The notes: a model not told the origin generated them from the sequence alone. Shown: positions 37,196 through 46,915, counted from the stretch's first letter. The stretch: 48,343 bases of DNA from an uncultured Mycoplasmatota bacterium (GCA_900554305.1 USGV01000009.1:1-48343), one strand, 5' to 3'. A program made the numbers and translations.

Positions 37196-38078
37196 AATCA
37201 ATATTTATTAATTCATATTCTCTAGTACCAAATCCTAATTCAGCTGATGCTTCTACTGTGTGCACTCCGTGAAGAGATTCAATACGGTTTATTAGTTTGT
37301 CTTTTCCAGGATCTTCTGAATTATATACTAAATCTAGACATGCTTGATCTATAGCAATAGGATCTAAACTTGCTAAAATACCAATATCTTTCATACATGG
37401 TGCAGACGCATTTCCATCGCAGTCGCAATCTATTGAAATATTTTTCATAACATTAATATAAGCTGCATTTCCTTTGAAATATTTTACTACACTAGAGGCA
37501 GCATCTGCCATTGCTTCTAAGAACTTGTCTTGGTCTGGAAGGTTATTAAACAACTCTTCTTGTTTATTTGTTGCTCCAGCTGTATGAATTAATGTTTTTC
37601 CGGCGGAAGATGCACAACCAATGGATAGTTGCTTTAATGCTCCTCCGTAGCCACCCATAGCATGTCCCTTGAAATGTGATAACACTAATAAAGAATCGTA
37701 GTTGACTAAATCTTTACCAACATAATTTTTCTTTAATACCTTTCCATTTGGAACGTCTAGTTCCATATCAGGTCCTTCTTCATCTAATAAATCAAATGGA
37801 AAATATTTATCCCATTCATGGTCTTTAATTAGTTGTTTATGTTTTTCAGTAGAGTTTCTTGCTCCTTCATATGCAGTATTGCATTCTACTACTGTTCCTT
37901 TTACATAGTCTACCATGTCTTTTACAAATTCTGGTCTTAAATAATTTTGATTACCTTGTTCTCCAGAATGCATCTTTACTGCTACTTTTCCTGGCAATTC
38001 CTTTCCTAAAGCCTCATATGCTTTAATAATGTTTTCTGGAGTAATATCTTTCATAAAATATACTTTTGCTTTTTCCAT
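37194..38078 (-). CDS. DUF362 domain-containing protein
   Basis: The protein has 294 residues from ATG 38078, after AAAGGAGAGAATACT. It is homologous over its whole length to DUF362 proteins: LPGKVAVKMHSGEQGNQNYL, LVLSHFKGHAMGGYGGALKQ, IGCASSAGKTLIHTAG and GILASLDPIAIDQACLDLV. A CDCDGNASAPC cluster near residue 210 could bind metal or an Fe-S centre, but the two-[4Fe-4S] ferredoxin module seen in many DUF362 proteins is absent. Biochemical role unknown; redox is plausible given the flavodoxin just upstream. Confidence 0.85.
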   Translation of the reverse strand: MEKAKVYFMKDITPENIIKAYEALGKELPGKVAVKMHSGEQGNQNYLRPEFVKDMVDYVKGTVVECNTAYEGARNSTEKHKQLIKDHEWDKYFPFDLLDEEGPDMELDVPNGKVLKKNYVGKDLVNYDSLLVLSHFKGHAMGGYGGALKQLSIGCASSAGKTLIHTAGATNKQEELFNNLPDQDKFLEAMADAASSVVKYFKGNAAYINVMKNISIDCDCDGNASAPCMKDIGILASLDPIAIDQACLDLVYNSEDPGKDKLINRIESLHGVHTVEASAELGFGTREYELINID

Positions 38079-38122
38079 AGTATTCTCTCCTTTCAATTTT
38101 AGTCTACCACTTAAAGTTTGCT

Positions 38123-38632
38123 TTATGTCAAGTTTATTTTTTCTATTTGTTTTCTTAAATCTTCTTTATCTTTCTCATCTGGATGCTTTTTTGCTTGTTC
38201 AAAGTTCTGTAAACTTACTTGAAGATTTTTATCCTCGGGATGCTCTCTAATTAACTGGAGATATTTATCTTTTACTTGATTTTTCATTTTTCCTTGACAA
38301 AAGAAAGTTCCCATTATTTTTGTGGACTTTGGAATTATTTTTTTTATTCTTTCTTCCAAGGTATCAAAGTATTCTTTACTTCCTCCAAAGCCAGCAGTTG
38401 CAAATAAAAATACTTTCTTATTTTCTAATTTTTCTAATAGACATCTTATTTTTTCTGTACACATTCCTTTTATAATAGGAGTCCCTACATAATAAATATC
38501 TCCCTCTGGGACTTCTTCTATTAATTTGTCACTTATTTTTTCATAATATGCATCTATTAATTTTTCTTTTATTGTTTCAGCTAATTCTTGGGTGTTTCCT
38601 GTCAAAGAATCGTAAATTATTATACTTTTCAT
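38123..38632 (-). CDS. Flavodoxin-family protein
   Basis: The protein has 169 residues. IIIYDSLTGNTQELAETIKE is the phosphate-binding loop, YYVGTPIIKGMCTEKI and LFATAGFGGSKEYFDTLEER the two isoalloxazine-side loops. The C-terminal 35 residues are a charged helix. Members of this subgroup include BilS, the flavodoxin partner of gut bilirubin reductase; no reductase gene is in the window, so that assignment is only an alternative. It starts one base beyond the DUF975-fusion stop and precedes DUF362. Confidence 0.88.
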   Translation of the reverse strand: MKSIIIYDSLTGNTQELAETIKEKLIDAYYEKISDKLIEEVPEGDIYYVGTPIIKGMCTEKIRCLLEKLENKKVFLFATAGFGGSKEYFDTLEERIKKIIPKSTKIMGTFFCQGKMKNQVKDKYLQLIREHPEDKNLQVSLQNFEQAKKHPDEKDKEDLRKQIEKINLT

Positions 38633-38633
38633 T

Positions 38634-40424
38634 TTACCTTACCTCTTTTACTATCATTTCTATATCTGTAATTCCTTTTCCTTCATTCGGATGATAATGA
38701 GAATATATATGATCAAAAATAAATAAGCATAATAGCGAGCAACAGATTATGGCCAGTTTTTTAGGATTTATTTTTTGTAAAACATTGTCGATTAGCGGAG
38801 CTAAAATATAAACTAAAATAATTCCACCAATACCAAAAACCAGTAGTCCTTCGGCACATACTCGTCCTTGAATATTTAAAAAGTATCCACTGTAATCCCA
38901 CCATTTTGTGCCATCAAAAACGTATTCTAAATATACTGCAGTAAAATATTCTACTAAACCACATAATACAATAATTAAAATAAATTCTTGTAATGGTTTT
39001 TTTCTGAATTTATGTAATATTGTTAATATCAGTAAACAGCCATACCCATATATTGGTAGCCAAGGGCCTTGTAAAACACCTCTTTTTACAAATTCTCCAT
39101 GTTCTATAATGTGCATGATTACTTCAAATGACCAGCCTATTATCGATGCTATAAAGAATAAGGCAAGTAGGGACCATATGCTATACCTTCTAGTATAGTT
39201 CAAGGTATCTAATTTTTTTCTTTGATGCTTTTCAGGAATACTAAATAAGCGCATCGGGTATTCTTTTCCTTGGATTATGTTTTTATATATTTCTAATCGT
39301 TCTTTTTTAATTTCTTCTTGTTCTTCTTTTTCTCTTTCTTTCGTATCTGATAGGGAAATACCTAAAAAGTCTGCTAATACTCTTTTTATTCCCTTAGGCT
39401 TTTCTAACTTTTCTTGTGATTTTTTTAAACCATTTATTACATCTTCATACTCCGCTTCTAATTTATCCTTAGGGGCTTTTTCATATAGATATTCGTCATT
39501 TAGCTTTTCTATTCCTGGTATTTTCTTCTCCTTACCCAATCTTCTTAAATTAGCATAATATTCCGTAATTGTTGCAACTCTGTATGGATTTGAATATAAG
39601 ATTTCTGTAAGACCAAATGTCAGTCCTCCTAAAATAACCCAACCAATATAAGACATTTCCAATTTAAAACATTCCCATTTATGCCCATCCATCATTTTTC
39701 TTGATAAATTAATAGCGTCTAGTGTTTTTATCTTAGGATTCTCTGCTACAATATATGGAACTAATATATAAGAATATCTTTTTACAAAAATACCTACTAG
39801 TGTTAAACACCATAAACTATAAAATGCAGAGGTCACAAACATTGTCCAAGAAGTTCTTGTCCAGGATTTGATTCTTAATAAAAATAAGAATCTTTGCATT
39901 GGTACCTTCTTATATACTCTTCCTTCTAAAAATATTCTTCTTGAGATTACTTGGTACATATTTATTAAAAATATCCATATTAGAAAACTTATTAATAAAC
40001 TACAACCAATTAAGATAATAGATGTTATGTTAGGATGCCCAATAATCGAGTTCATTCCAACAATAAAATTCACATAAATAGATCCGGTAGAAAAAGCATT
40101 TACTATCATAGCAAAGACTCCTCTGCTTCTACCTAGAACCTTATTTTGGTTTTTTTTATCTTTTTCAATTATTTCTTCTTTTATCTCTTTTGTTGCCTTT
40201 TTACTTTTTTCTGTCTCTCCTTTTAAAGCATCCTTTACGGCCTGGTCTACTTTTTCTGATTCTTTTATCGTAGTTTCTGGTAATTTCTTATTTTCACTAA
40301 TATTAAAAGTACTGGTAAATTCTGTACCTATAAATGCGGCAATTACACATGCTACAACAAATATAGGATAGTGATGTTTTAAGTTCCTTCTTGCGTTTTT
40401 CTTTAATTCTTTTCTCGATTTCAT
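38634..40424 (-). CDS. Large membrane protein: DUF975 domain fused to a CmpB-like putative ABC permease domain
   Basis: The protein has 596 residues. Residues 1-300 match DUF975 (RKELKKNARRNLKHHYPIFV; WECFKLEMSYIGWVILGGLT near 255). A charged linker of about 90 residues follows, then from about residue 410 a CmpB-type domain (SIIGWSFEVIMHIIEHGEFV, PWLPIYGYGCLLIL, EYVFDGTKWWDYSGYFLNIQGRVCAE, positions about 420-540). Each domain is common separately in Firmicutes; neither has a proven function. Twenty bases separate it from the JAMM protein upstream. Confidence 0.85.
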   Translation of the reverse strand: MKSRKELKKNARRNLKHHYPIFVVACVIAAFIGTEFTSTFNISENKKLPETTIKESEKVDQAVKDALKGETEKSKKATKEIKEEIIEKDKKNQNKVLGRSRGVFAMIVNAFSTGSIYVNFIVGMNSIIGHPNITSIILIGCSLLISFLIWIFLINMYQVISRRIFLEGRVYKKVPMQRFLFLLRIKSWTRTSWTMFVTSAFYSLWCLTLVGIFVKRYSYILVPYIVAENPKIKTLDAINLSRKMMDGHKWECFKLEMSYIGWVILGGLTFGLTEILYSNPYRVATITEYYANLRRLGKEKKIPGIEKLNDEYLYEKAPKDKLEAEYEDVINGLKKSQEKLEKPKGIKRVLADFLGISLSDTKEREKEEQEEIKKERLEIYKNIIQGKEYPMRLFSIPEKHQRKKLDTLNYTRRYSIWSLLALFFIASIIGWSFEVIMHIIEHGEFVKRGVLQGPWLPIYGYGCLLILTILHKFRKKPLQEFILIIVLCGLVEYFTAVYLEYVFDGTKWWDYSGYFLNIQGRVCAEGLLVFGIGGIILVYILAPLIDNVLQKINPKKLAIICCSLLCLFIFDHIYSHYHPNEGKGITDIEMIVKEVR

Positions 40425-40444
40425 ATATTACCTCCACCAACTAA

Positions 40445-40984
40445 TTATCTTTTTCTTCCTCGTATGAATCCATTTTTAAATGCTTCTACTAGGCCTTGCT
40501 CCGTAGATGGTTTTCTTTCTATACCATTTACAAATAATGGTAGGCGCTCCGGTTCTTTTTTATTTGTATCGTAATGGTAAAAAGCTATTTCATGTCTTGT
40601 GATAATTCCTTCTATTACTTCTATATTATTACTGTGTGGTACTTTATTTGCAAGAGATTTTACATATTGTAAGGTTTCTACATCGGCAGCACTTAATCTA
40701 GGTGCTCCAGTTAATCTTGGATGTGTATGGAACATAATATAATAGGGCATATCTGTGTTAAATAAATCCCATACTGTTTTTTGAATCCATTTAGTCACAT
40801 TATATTCTAGAGAAGAAGAAGTTCTTTCTTGATAAACATCATCAGAATGTATAGATATTTTATCAACTAATAAGTCGTTACCATTTGCTTTTCCTTGGAT
40901 TATTCCTCCGACTTCTTCTTTTTGTGTTTTGCTTAGCTCTAGTAAATTGTTATAGCATTCTTCTGTCATATGGATGTTTACCAT
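40445..40984 (-). CDS. JAB/MPN (JAMM) metalloprotease-like protein
   Basis: The protein has 179 residues. EEVGGIIQG supplies the general-base Glu near residue 24, and MFHTHPRLTGAPRLSAAD near 85-102 is the JAMM zinc signature (H-x-H, then S-x-x-D). All catalytic positions are present, so an active isopeptidase or peptidase is plausible. Prokaryotic JAB proteins act on ubiquitin-like proteins or in sulfur-carrier processing; no such protein is visible here. First gene of a probable operon running through the DUF975 fusion, flavodoxin and DUF362. Confidence 0.85.
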   Translation of the reverse strand: MVNIHMTEECYNNLLELSKTQKEEVGGIIQGKANGNDLLVDKISIHSDDVYQERTSSSLEYNVTKWIQKTVWDLFNTDMPYYIMFHTHPRLTGAPRLSAADVETLQYVKSLANKVPHSNNIEVIEGIITRHEIAFYHYDTNKKEPERLPLFVNGIERKPSTEQGLVEAFKNGFIRGRKR

Positions 40985-41094
40985 GCGGTTTCCTCCCTGT
41001 TTTATCAGAATTTGTTGTATTTAGATTAGTAATTATGATTTTTATAAAATATACTCTTATTATATACTATATTTTTTGTTGAAGAAAGATTTTT

Positions 41095-41132
41095 GTCCAT
41101 AATAAAACTAATACCTGTTGTGGTATTAGTTT
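41095..41132 (-). terminator. Intrinsic terminator after the aldehyde dehydrogenase gene
   Basis: AAACTAATACC/GGTATTAGTTT 11-bp stem with a 6-base loop (41105-41132); the following minus-strand sequence TATTATGG is only moderately T-rich. Confidence 0.7.
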
Positions 41133-41137
41133 CTCTT

Positions 41138-42574
41138 TTATTTTAAAACATTCTTTAAAACAATTGTCTTGATTCTGGACATTTCTTGTAATGTTGTCGC
41201 AATACCTTCATTACCAATTCCAGAATGCTTCCATCCTCCAAAAGGCATTTCTGCAGAACGGAAGAAACTTGCTCCGTTGATTACAGCTCCACCTACTTCT
41301 AATTTTTCTGCTACTTTGAAAGCGTTATTCATATCTCTTGTAATAATATTTCCGCATAATCCAAAACTAGATTGATTTGCGATTTCTATCGCTTCATCGA
41401 TGGTATCAAATCCGCAAATAGGAATTACTGGACCAAACACTTCCATATCTTTCATAATATCCATATCTCTTGTAACATCTATTAGAACAGCAGGTTCGTA
41501 ATATGCCCCATTTCTACGTCCTCCGAAGATTAGCTTAGCACCTTGAGCAACTGTTGTTGCTACTTGCTCCTCGACACGTTTTGCTGCCCGTTCATTAATT
41601 AAGCAGCCAATTTCTGTTTTTTCGTCCATTGGATTACCAATTTGCATTCTGCTTATTCGTTCAATTACTCGACGAGTAAATTCATCTTTGATATCATTGT
41701 GGACCAAGAAACGTTTACTTGCACAACACACTTGACCTGTATTATAAAGTCTTCCCCAAACCATTTCTTCTACGGCTAAATCTAAGTCTCCATCTTTATC
41801 TAAAATGAAAGCATCATTTCCACCTAACTCTAGCATTACATGAGTTAAGTTTTTACTAGCGGTCGCCATTGTTTCCATACCAACTGCTGTTGATCCTGTT
41901 ACACTTACTAGATGAACTCCTTTATGTCTCACTAAAGCTTGACCAGTTATTGGGCCATCTCCAGATATACAACTAATTACTCCATCTGGTACCCCTGCCT
42001 CTTTTAATAAAAGGCAATATCTATGTAATGTTAAAGGATTATATGTTGATGGTTTTACAATAACTGCATTTCCCATGATTAATGCACTTGGAACTTTTTG
42101 TCCAAATAAGTCACATGGAAAGTTAAATGGAATAATACAAGCAACTACTCCTAAAGGTTGTCTGATTGTAAATTGAACATCATTTTCATGACCAGCTTCG
42201 TTTCCCGCTGGAATATTAATACCATATAAATGTTTGGCTCTTTCTACGTAAGCATATACGAAAGTTCTAGTATTAGAAATTTCTCCTCTAGCTTCCGTAA
42301 TTGGTTTACCTGTTTCTCTACATAAAAGTTCTGCCAACTCTTCCTTATCTCTTTCTACTAAGTCAACAAACTTTTCTAGAATGCGTCCACGTTCATGTAG
42401 AGGTACTTCTGCCCATTTTTTTTGGGCAGCAACAGCAGCTTTTACGGCCATATCGACATCTTCTTCTGTAGAATTTGGCACTGTATCAATAAACTCTCCT
42501 GTTGCTGGATTTGTTACTTCAATTACTTGATGGTTGCTAGCATCCATCTCCATCCCTTTTATTAAGTTCTTCAT
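41138..42574 (-). CDS. Aldehyde dehydrogenase family protein
   Basis: The protein has 478 residues of the NAD(P)-dependent ALDH superfamily: VTNPATGEFIDTVP, PFNFPCDLFGQKVPSALIMG (cofactor and catalytic Asn), VSVTGSTAVG, HVMLELGGNDAFI (general-base Glu) and NTGQVCCASKRFLV (catalytic Cys). It resembles lactaldehyde, glycolaldehyde and succinate-semialdehyde dehydrogenases. The operon with a FucO-like alcohol dehydrogenase suggests redox processing of a small aldehyde such as lactaldehyde. Start after AGGAGGTAGTA; nine bases after the FIST stop. Confidence 0.93.
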   Translation of the reverse strand: MKNLIKGMEMDASNHQVIEVTNPATGEFIDTVPNSTEEDVDMAVKAAVAAQKKWAEVPLHERGRILEKFVDLVERDKEELAELLCRETGKPITEARGEISNTRTFVYAYVERAKHLYGINIPAGNEAGHENDVQFTIRQPLGVVACIIPFNFPCDLFGQKVPSALIMGNAVIVKPSTYNPLTLHRYCLLLKEAGVPDGVISCISGDGPITGQALVRHKGVHLVSVTGSTAVGMETMATASKNLTHVMLELGGNDAFILDKDGDLDLAVEEMVWGRLYNTGQVCCASKRFLVHNDIKDEFTRRVIERISRMQIGNPMDEKTEIGCLINERAAKRVEEQVATTVAQGAKLIFGGRRNGAYYEPAVLIDVTRDMDIMKDMEVFGPVIPICGFDTIDEAIEIANQSSFGLCGNIITRDMNNAFKVAEKLEVGGAVINGASFFRSAEMPFGGWKHSGIGNEGIATTLQEMSRIKTIVLKNVLK

Positions 42575-42583
42575 TACTACCTC

Positions 42584-43771
42584 CTAATTTTTACCAAAAG
42601 CGGTAAATGATAACATTAATCCACCACAAATATTAGCGGAATGTTCATCATATCCATATTCACCAAATGTAAATACAGTAATAAAAGGTACTCCTTTAGC
42701 TTCTTTTACTAATTGTTTATGTACTTCTCCAATGCGATCTCCAATTCCTAATTTTCTTCCACCACAGTGTACTAAGAAATATGCTGCTGGATCTGTATAT
42801 AATTGTTTTTTTACATCTTTTAATGTGTTTCCAGTAGAATCAATTAATTCATCTACAGTTGCTTCTAATTGAAGAATTGCAGTTCCTGGAACAGCTTTAT
42901 TACCTAGTGTAATCGTATCATCAGTTGTAGTTCTTGTTCCCATATCATTTCCAAACATTGGGTGGCGAACTACAGTTAGATTTCCAAGTGGATCTTTTAC
43001 TCCTAAAGGTCTAGTAATTGATGCTACTAAAAGATTTTGACCTTTTAATTGTGCTGGAGTAGTATTTATCCAACTTGCATATTTTTTAAGTGCAGATACT
43101 CCGTCAATAGATACTAAAGTACGGTTATCTTTTACTTCTGTAATTAAACCAATATTATTTGTTTCTCTGTATGCTCCTGTAAATGAAGTTACAATTTCAT
43201 TATCTGTATAGAAGAATGCAACAGCAACACCATCGTTAAATACTTTGTCATTACAAATAATTTGCCATTTTCCTTCTACTGTATCGTCAGCAGCACTTCC
43301 TCCGAACATTGGAACTCTTCCAATAACATCTTGAATTCCCATTAAGTAATCTTCTTCTTCTTTTGGACTTGCTACCATATAGAAATATGCTGGAGCTCTT
43401 GTTGTTTTGGCATTCTCAACAGCTTCAATTGCTACTTTTCTACCAATAGCGCGTGCATCTTTTCCAGCTTCATGACATGCAACTCCTACAGTCATATCTT
43501 TGTCATCTAGCATCATCATTCCTGAAAATCCGTGATCTGATGTGATAACTCCTTCTGGTACCATAATAGCACCACTACTTGTACAACCGATAATTGGAGC
43601 ATTGGTTACACTTTTTACTCCTTTTACCACTTCTTTTACATCACTTAATACTGAAGTATATAACATTCCAAGTTTGGAATTTTTCATATCATGTGATGCG
43701 ATTTTTGCAGTTTCTTCTCCAGATTTAAAACTGTCTACATCAATACTGAATCCTACTTTTGATTTTAACAT
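42584..43771 (-). CDS. Stand-alone FIST N + FIST C sensory protein
   Basis: The protein has 395 residues. Residues about 30-230 form the FIST N domain (VTNAPIIGCTSSGAIMVPEG; GRVPMFGGSAADDT) and 230-390 the FIST C domain (GVSALKKYASWINTTPAQL; PFITVFTFGEYG). FIST domains are proposed small-ligand sensors, often amino acids, and usually sit with signalling output domains. Here none is attached, and the gene is placed between an alcohol and an aldehyde dehydrogenase, so a metabolic or scaffold role may apply. No signal peptide or membrane segment. Confidence 0.92.
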   Translation of the reverse strand: MLKSKVGFSIDVDSFKSGEETAKIASHDMKNSKLGMLYTSVLSDVKEVVKGVKSVTNAPIIGCTSSGAIMVPEGVITSDHGFSGMMMLDDKDMTVGVACHEAGKDARAIGRKVAIEAVENAKTTRAPAYFYMVASPKEEEDYLMGIQDVIGRVPMFGGSAADDTVEGKWQIICNDKVFNDGVAVAFFYTDNEIVTSFTGAYRETNNIGLITEVKDNRTLVSIDGVSALKKYASWINTTPAQLKGQNLLVASITRPLGVKDPLGNLTVVRHPMFGNDMGTRTTTDDTITLGNKAVPGTAILQLEATVDELIDSTGNTLKDVKKQLYTDPAAYFLVHCGGRKLGIGDRIGEVHKQLVKEAKGVPFITVFTFGEYGYDEHSANICGGLMLSFTAFGKN

Positions 43772-43792
43772 TTTTTCTACCTCTTTTCCTTT

Positions 43793-44947
43793 TTATTCAT
43801 AAGCTTCTTGATAGATAGCTAAGATGTCTTCTTTTGTTACTTCTCTTGGATTTCCACCAGTACATACATCGTTTAGTGCTTGTTCTGCTAATGTTGGTAA
43901 CATTTCTTTAGGAATTCCAATTTCTTTTAATGTTTGTGGAATATGTAATTTTATTGATAATTCTTTTACTGCATCTACTACTTTGTCTACAGCTTCTTCA
44001 TCTGTTGTATTACTCATATCCATTCCAAATGCATTTCCCATGTTTCTAAATAAATCTGGGCAAACTTTTCCATTGAATTTTAATACATGTGGTAATAATA
44101 ATGCATTAGCTACACCATGAGGAGTATCAAAGTATGCTCCTAATGAATGTGCCATAGAATGAACAATTCCAAGTCCTACATTTGAGAATCCCATACCAGC
44201 AATGTATTGTGCATACCCAATCTTTTCTACTGCTTTTTCATCTTTGTCATTTGCAGCTTTTTCTAGATTCTTATAAATTAATGACATTGCATTAATATGG
44301 AACATGTCTGGTATTAACCATGCAGCTTTAGTAATATATCCTTCCATTGCATGAGTTAAGGCATCCATACCAGTTGATGCAGCTATCTTTTGTGGCATAC
44401 CTTGCATTAAATCAGGATCGATAATTGCTACTACTGGAATGTCATGTACATCTACACATACCATTTTCTTAGTTCTTACTTCATCAGTAATGACATAATT
44501 AATTGTTACTTCTGCAGCTGTTCCTGCCGTTGTTGGTAAAGCGATTAAAGGTAATGCTTTATTCTTTGTCGCAGCTGTTCCATCTAGACTTACTACATCA
44601 CTAAATTCTGGATTTGTCATAATTATAGCAATTGCTTTTGCTGTATCGATAGAGCTTCCTCCTCCTACAGCTACAATACAATCCACTTCATGATCTTTAG
44701 CAACTTTTACTCCGTCTTGTACATTTTCTACAGATGGATTGGGTTTTACCCCGTCATATACATGATAGTTTATTTGTTTTTTGTCTAATACATCTGTTAC
44801 TAAAGTAACAGTTCCTGTTTCTAATAGTGATTTATCTGTTACTACTAGAACCTTTTCAAAATGTCTTGCTTCTATTTCTTCAGTTAATTTTTCTCTGGCT
44901 CCACGACCAAAGTATGATGTTTCATTTAATATAATTCTATTTATCAT
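43793..44947 (-). CDS. Iron-containing alcohol dehydrogenase (FucO/lactaldehyde reductase-like)
   Basis: The protein has 384 residues. The dinucleotide-binding GGGSSIDTAKA, PTTAGTAAEVT and the iron ligands in AASTGMDALTHAMEGY and VHSMAHSLGAYFDTPHGVAN are all present. The overall pattern is nearest to lactaldehyde reductase and 1,3-propanediol/butanol dehydrogenases; the physiological substrate is inferred, not shown. First gene of the operon, after GGGAGGCTAGTGAA. Confidence 0.93.
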   Translation of the reverse strand: MINRIILNETSYFGRGAREKLTEEIEARHFEKVLVVTDKSLLETGTVTLVTDVLDKKQINYHVYDGVKPNPSVENVQDGVKVAKDHEVDCIVAVGGGSSIDTAKAIAIIMTNPEFSDVVSLDGTAATKNKALPLIALPTTAGTAAEVTINYVITDEVRTKKMVCVDVHDIPVVAIIDPDLMQGMPQKIAASTGMDALTHAMEGYITKAAWLIPDMFHINAMSLIYKNLEKAANDKDEKAVEKIGYAQYIAGMGFSNVGLGIVHSMAHSLGAYFDTPHGVANALLLPHVLKFNGKVCPDLFRNMGNAFGMDMSNTTDEEAVDKVVDAVKELSIKLHIPQTLKEIGIPKEMLPTLAEQALNDVCTGGNPREVTKEDILAIYQEAYE

Positions 44948-45012
44948 TTCACTAGCCTCCCTATCGTAACAATTATACCATATTTTTATTTTTTAGAAAA
45001 ATAGTTTTCTGT

Positions 45013-45050
45013 AGAAAAAAAGAAAAAACACCAAATTTGATGTTTTTTCT
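45013..45050 (-). terminator. Intrinsic terminator of tsaD (possibly bidirectional)
   Basis: AGAAAAAACA/TGTTTTTTCT 10-bp stem (45021-45030 with 45041-45050) continues as a palindromic loop CAAATTTG; a T run follows on the minus strand. Confidence 0.85.
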
Positions 45051-45058
45051 GTCAATTC

Positions 45059-46072
45059 TTATTCTAGTACAGCACTTGAAGTACTATTTAATGTTAAATC
45101 AGCAACTCTTCCGTCTAGATATGCATAATAACCAGCGGCGGCAATCATAGCAGCATTATCTGTACAATACTTCATAGGTGGAACCGACATTTCTATGCCT
45201 TCTTCTTCAGCTAACTTTTCTATTTCACTACGTAATATTTGATTGGCAGCTACGCCTCCTGCTACTATTAGATATTTTATATTTTTATCTTCTATTGCTT
45301 TTTTTGTTTTACTTACTACAGACTCAACTGCAACTTTTTGGAATGATGCTGCTAAATCAGCTTGTCGTAATTCTTCACCACGTTGCTTTTCATTGTGAAC
45401 TAGATTGATTACAGCACTTTTTAAACCACTAAATGAGAAATTATAACTATCATCATGTAGAGGGATTGGTAATTTATATGTTGGTTTTCCTTCTTTTGAT
45501 AGTTTGTCTAACTTTGGTCCACCTGGATATTCTAGATTCATTACTCTAGCTACTTTGTCATAGCATTCTCCAATAGCATCATCTAGTGTACCACCTAGTT
45601 TTTTAAATTTATAATGATCTGTCATTTCAATTAGTTCTGTATGTCCACCACTTACTACTAAGGCAAGTAAAGGGAATTTTAATGGTCTTACTAAACTATT
45701 AGCATAGATGTGTCCAGCAATATGATGTACTGGAATTAATGGTTTTTGATATAACCAAGCAAGAGTCTTTGCTGCTTCTAAACCGATTAGTAAAGAACCA
45801 ATTAAACCTGGTCCATAGGTAATTGCTATGGCATCGATTTGTTCCATTGTCATATTTGCTTTTTCAAGACATTCTTCTAAAACCATTGTAATATTTTTTA
45901 CATGATGACGGCTGGCAATTTCTGGTACTACTCCGCCAAAGTCTTTATGAATATCTATTTGTGAAGAAATCACAGTTGCAAGTTCTTCTGTACCATTCTT
46001 TACTACAGACACACTTGTTTCATCACAACTACTTTCGATTCCTAATATATACATATCTTTTTTTTCTTGCAT
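45059..46072 (-). CDS. tsaD: tRNA N6-adenosine threonylcarbamoyltransferase TsaD
   Basis: The protein has 337 residues. ILGIESSCDETSVSVV, the metal-binding HHIAGHIYANSL, VVSGGHTELIEM, TLDDAIGECYDKVAR and the ATP-site VAGGVAANQILR match TsaD throughout. It transfers the threonylcarbamoyl group to A37 of ANN-decoding tRNAs, in complex with TsaB and TsaE, which are not in the window. It is transcribed after the GNAT gene with a 74-base gap and ends at a strong terminator. Confidence 0.97.
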   Translation of the reverse strand: MQEKKDMYILGIESSCDETSVSVVKNGTEELATVISSQIDIHKDFGGVVPEIASRHHVKNITMVLEECLEKANMTMEQIDAIAITYGPGLIGSLLIGLEAAKTLAWLYQKPLIPVHHIAGHIYANSLVRPLKFPLLALVVSGGHTELIEMTDHYKFKKLGGTLDDAIGECYDKVARVMNLEYPGGPKLDKLSKEGKPTYKLPIPLHDDSYNFSFSGLKSAVINLVHNEKQRGEELRQADLAASFQKVAVESVVSKTKKAIEDKNIKYLIVAGGVAANQILRSEIEKLAEEEGIEMSVPPMKYCTDNAAMIAAAGYYAYLDGRVADLTLNSTSSAVLE

Positions 46073-46146
46073 TTTACCACTCTTTTCATTTCGTTCTTAT
46101 TTTATCATATTTTTTCTTTTTTTTCTACCTATAAGTGGTATTTCTT

Positions 46147-46914
46147 CTAAGCAGTTTGTTCTTTACTTATTTCTGGTTTTAAAACATAGATTTTTGAATC
46201 ATTTTCTATTATGTTTTGGTGTATTGTTCTATCGTCATCATTGGTAGCATAGATAAATTCTCCCTTTGGTGACAGTTCTACTCCTTCTGTTAATGGCATC
46301 CACATATGTAATCTTAAGTCCCCTTTATCGTCAGTTACTTTTACCCATTCGGCAATAATCATATCATCATCTAAGCAAACTTCCATACCGTGTTTTTTCA
46401 TAATTCCTTCTGAATTTGATCCTTTTAGATCTGTTCTGGCATATACAATATCAAACCCATTGTATTTAGCAAAGTCCATACTATATTCTACTAGAGTACT
46501 GCAGGCTCCTTTTCCCCTATATTCTGGAACTGTTGATAAGCCGTAAAAGTAAAGGGATGTTGCTTTGGCTCCGTTTTTTGTAAATTCTACTGTATCGTTA
46601 TCATAGTTATATATACATCCATTCATAGAAACAGGTATACCTTTCTCATCTAAATAGATAAATAATTTACCACTATCTTGGTATAACTCTAACTCTTCTT
46701 TAGCTGCTTTAAAATCAATTTCTTCTCCATATTGTTCTTCAAATGATTTTAAAAGATTTAATAGTATAAATACATTACTTTCACTATATCCCATGGTTGC
46801 GATACTGCATCCGTTCTCTAGTGTTTCCCATATTTTAAATTCTGAATCATCTAACATCATTTGCTTAAATTTGTTTTTCTTTATTTCTTCTAATAACTTT
46901 TCTTCTAATTTCAT
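46147..46914 (-). CDS. GNAT-family N-acetyltransferase
   Basis: The protein has 255 residues. LYFYGLSTVPEYRGKGACST near 125-145 is the acetyl-CoA binding motif A (R-G-K-G-A), followed by GFDIVYARTDLKGSNSEGIM and KKHGMEVCLDD (motif B). An N-terminal extension of about 90 residues and a C-terminal beta extension are specific to this subfamily. Acceptor unknown. The ATG lies one base beyond the M20 stop, after AGGAGGAAGATTAAA, so the two are coupled; an acetyltransferase and a deacylase made together may act on related acyl-amino compounds. Confidence 0.88.
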   Translation of the reverse strand: MKLEEKLLEEIKKNKFKQMMLDDSEFKIWETLENGCSIATMGYSESNVFILLNLLKSFEEQYGEEIDFKAAKEELELYQDSGKLFIYLDEKGIPVSMNGCIYNYDNDTVEFTKNGAKATSLYFYGLSTVPEYRGKGACSTLVEYSMDFAKYNGFDIVYARTDLKGSNSEGIMKKHGMEVCLDDDMIIAEWVKVTDDKGDLRLHMWMPLTEGVELSPKGEFIYATNDDDRTIHQNIIENDSKIYVLKPEISKEQTA

Positions 46915-46915
46915 T

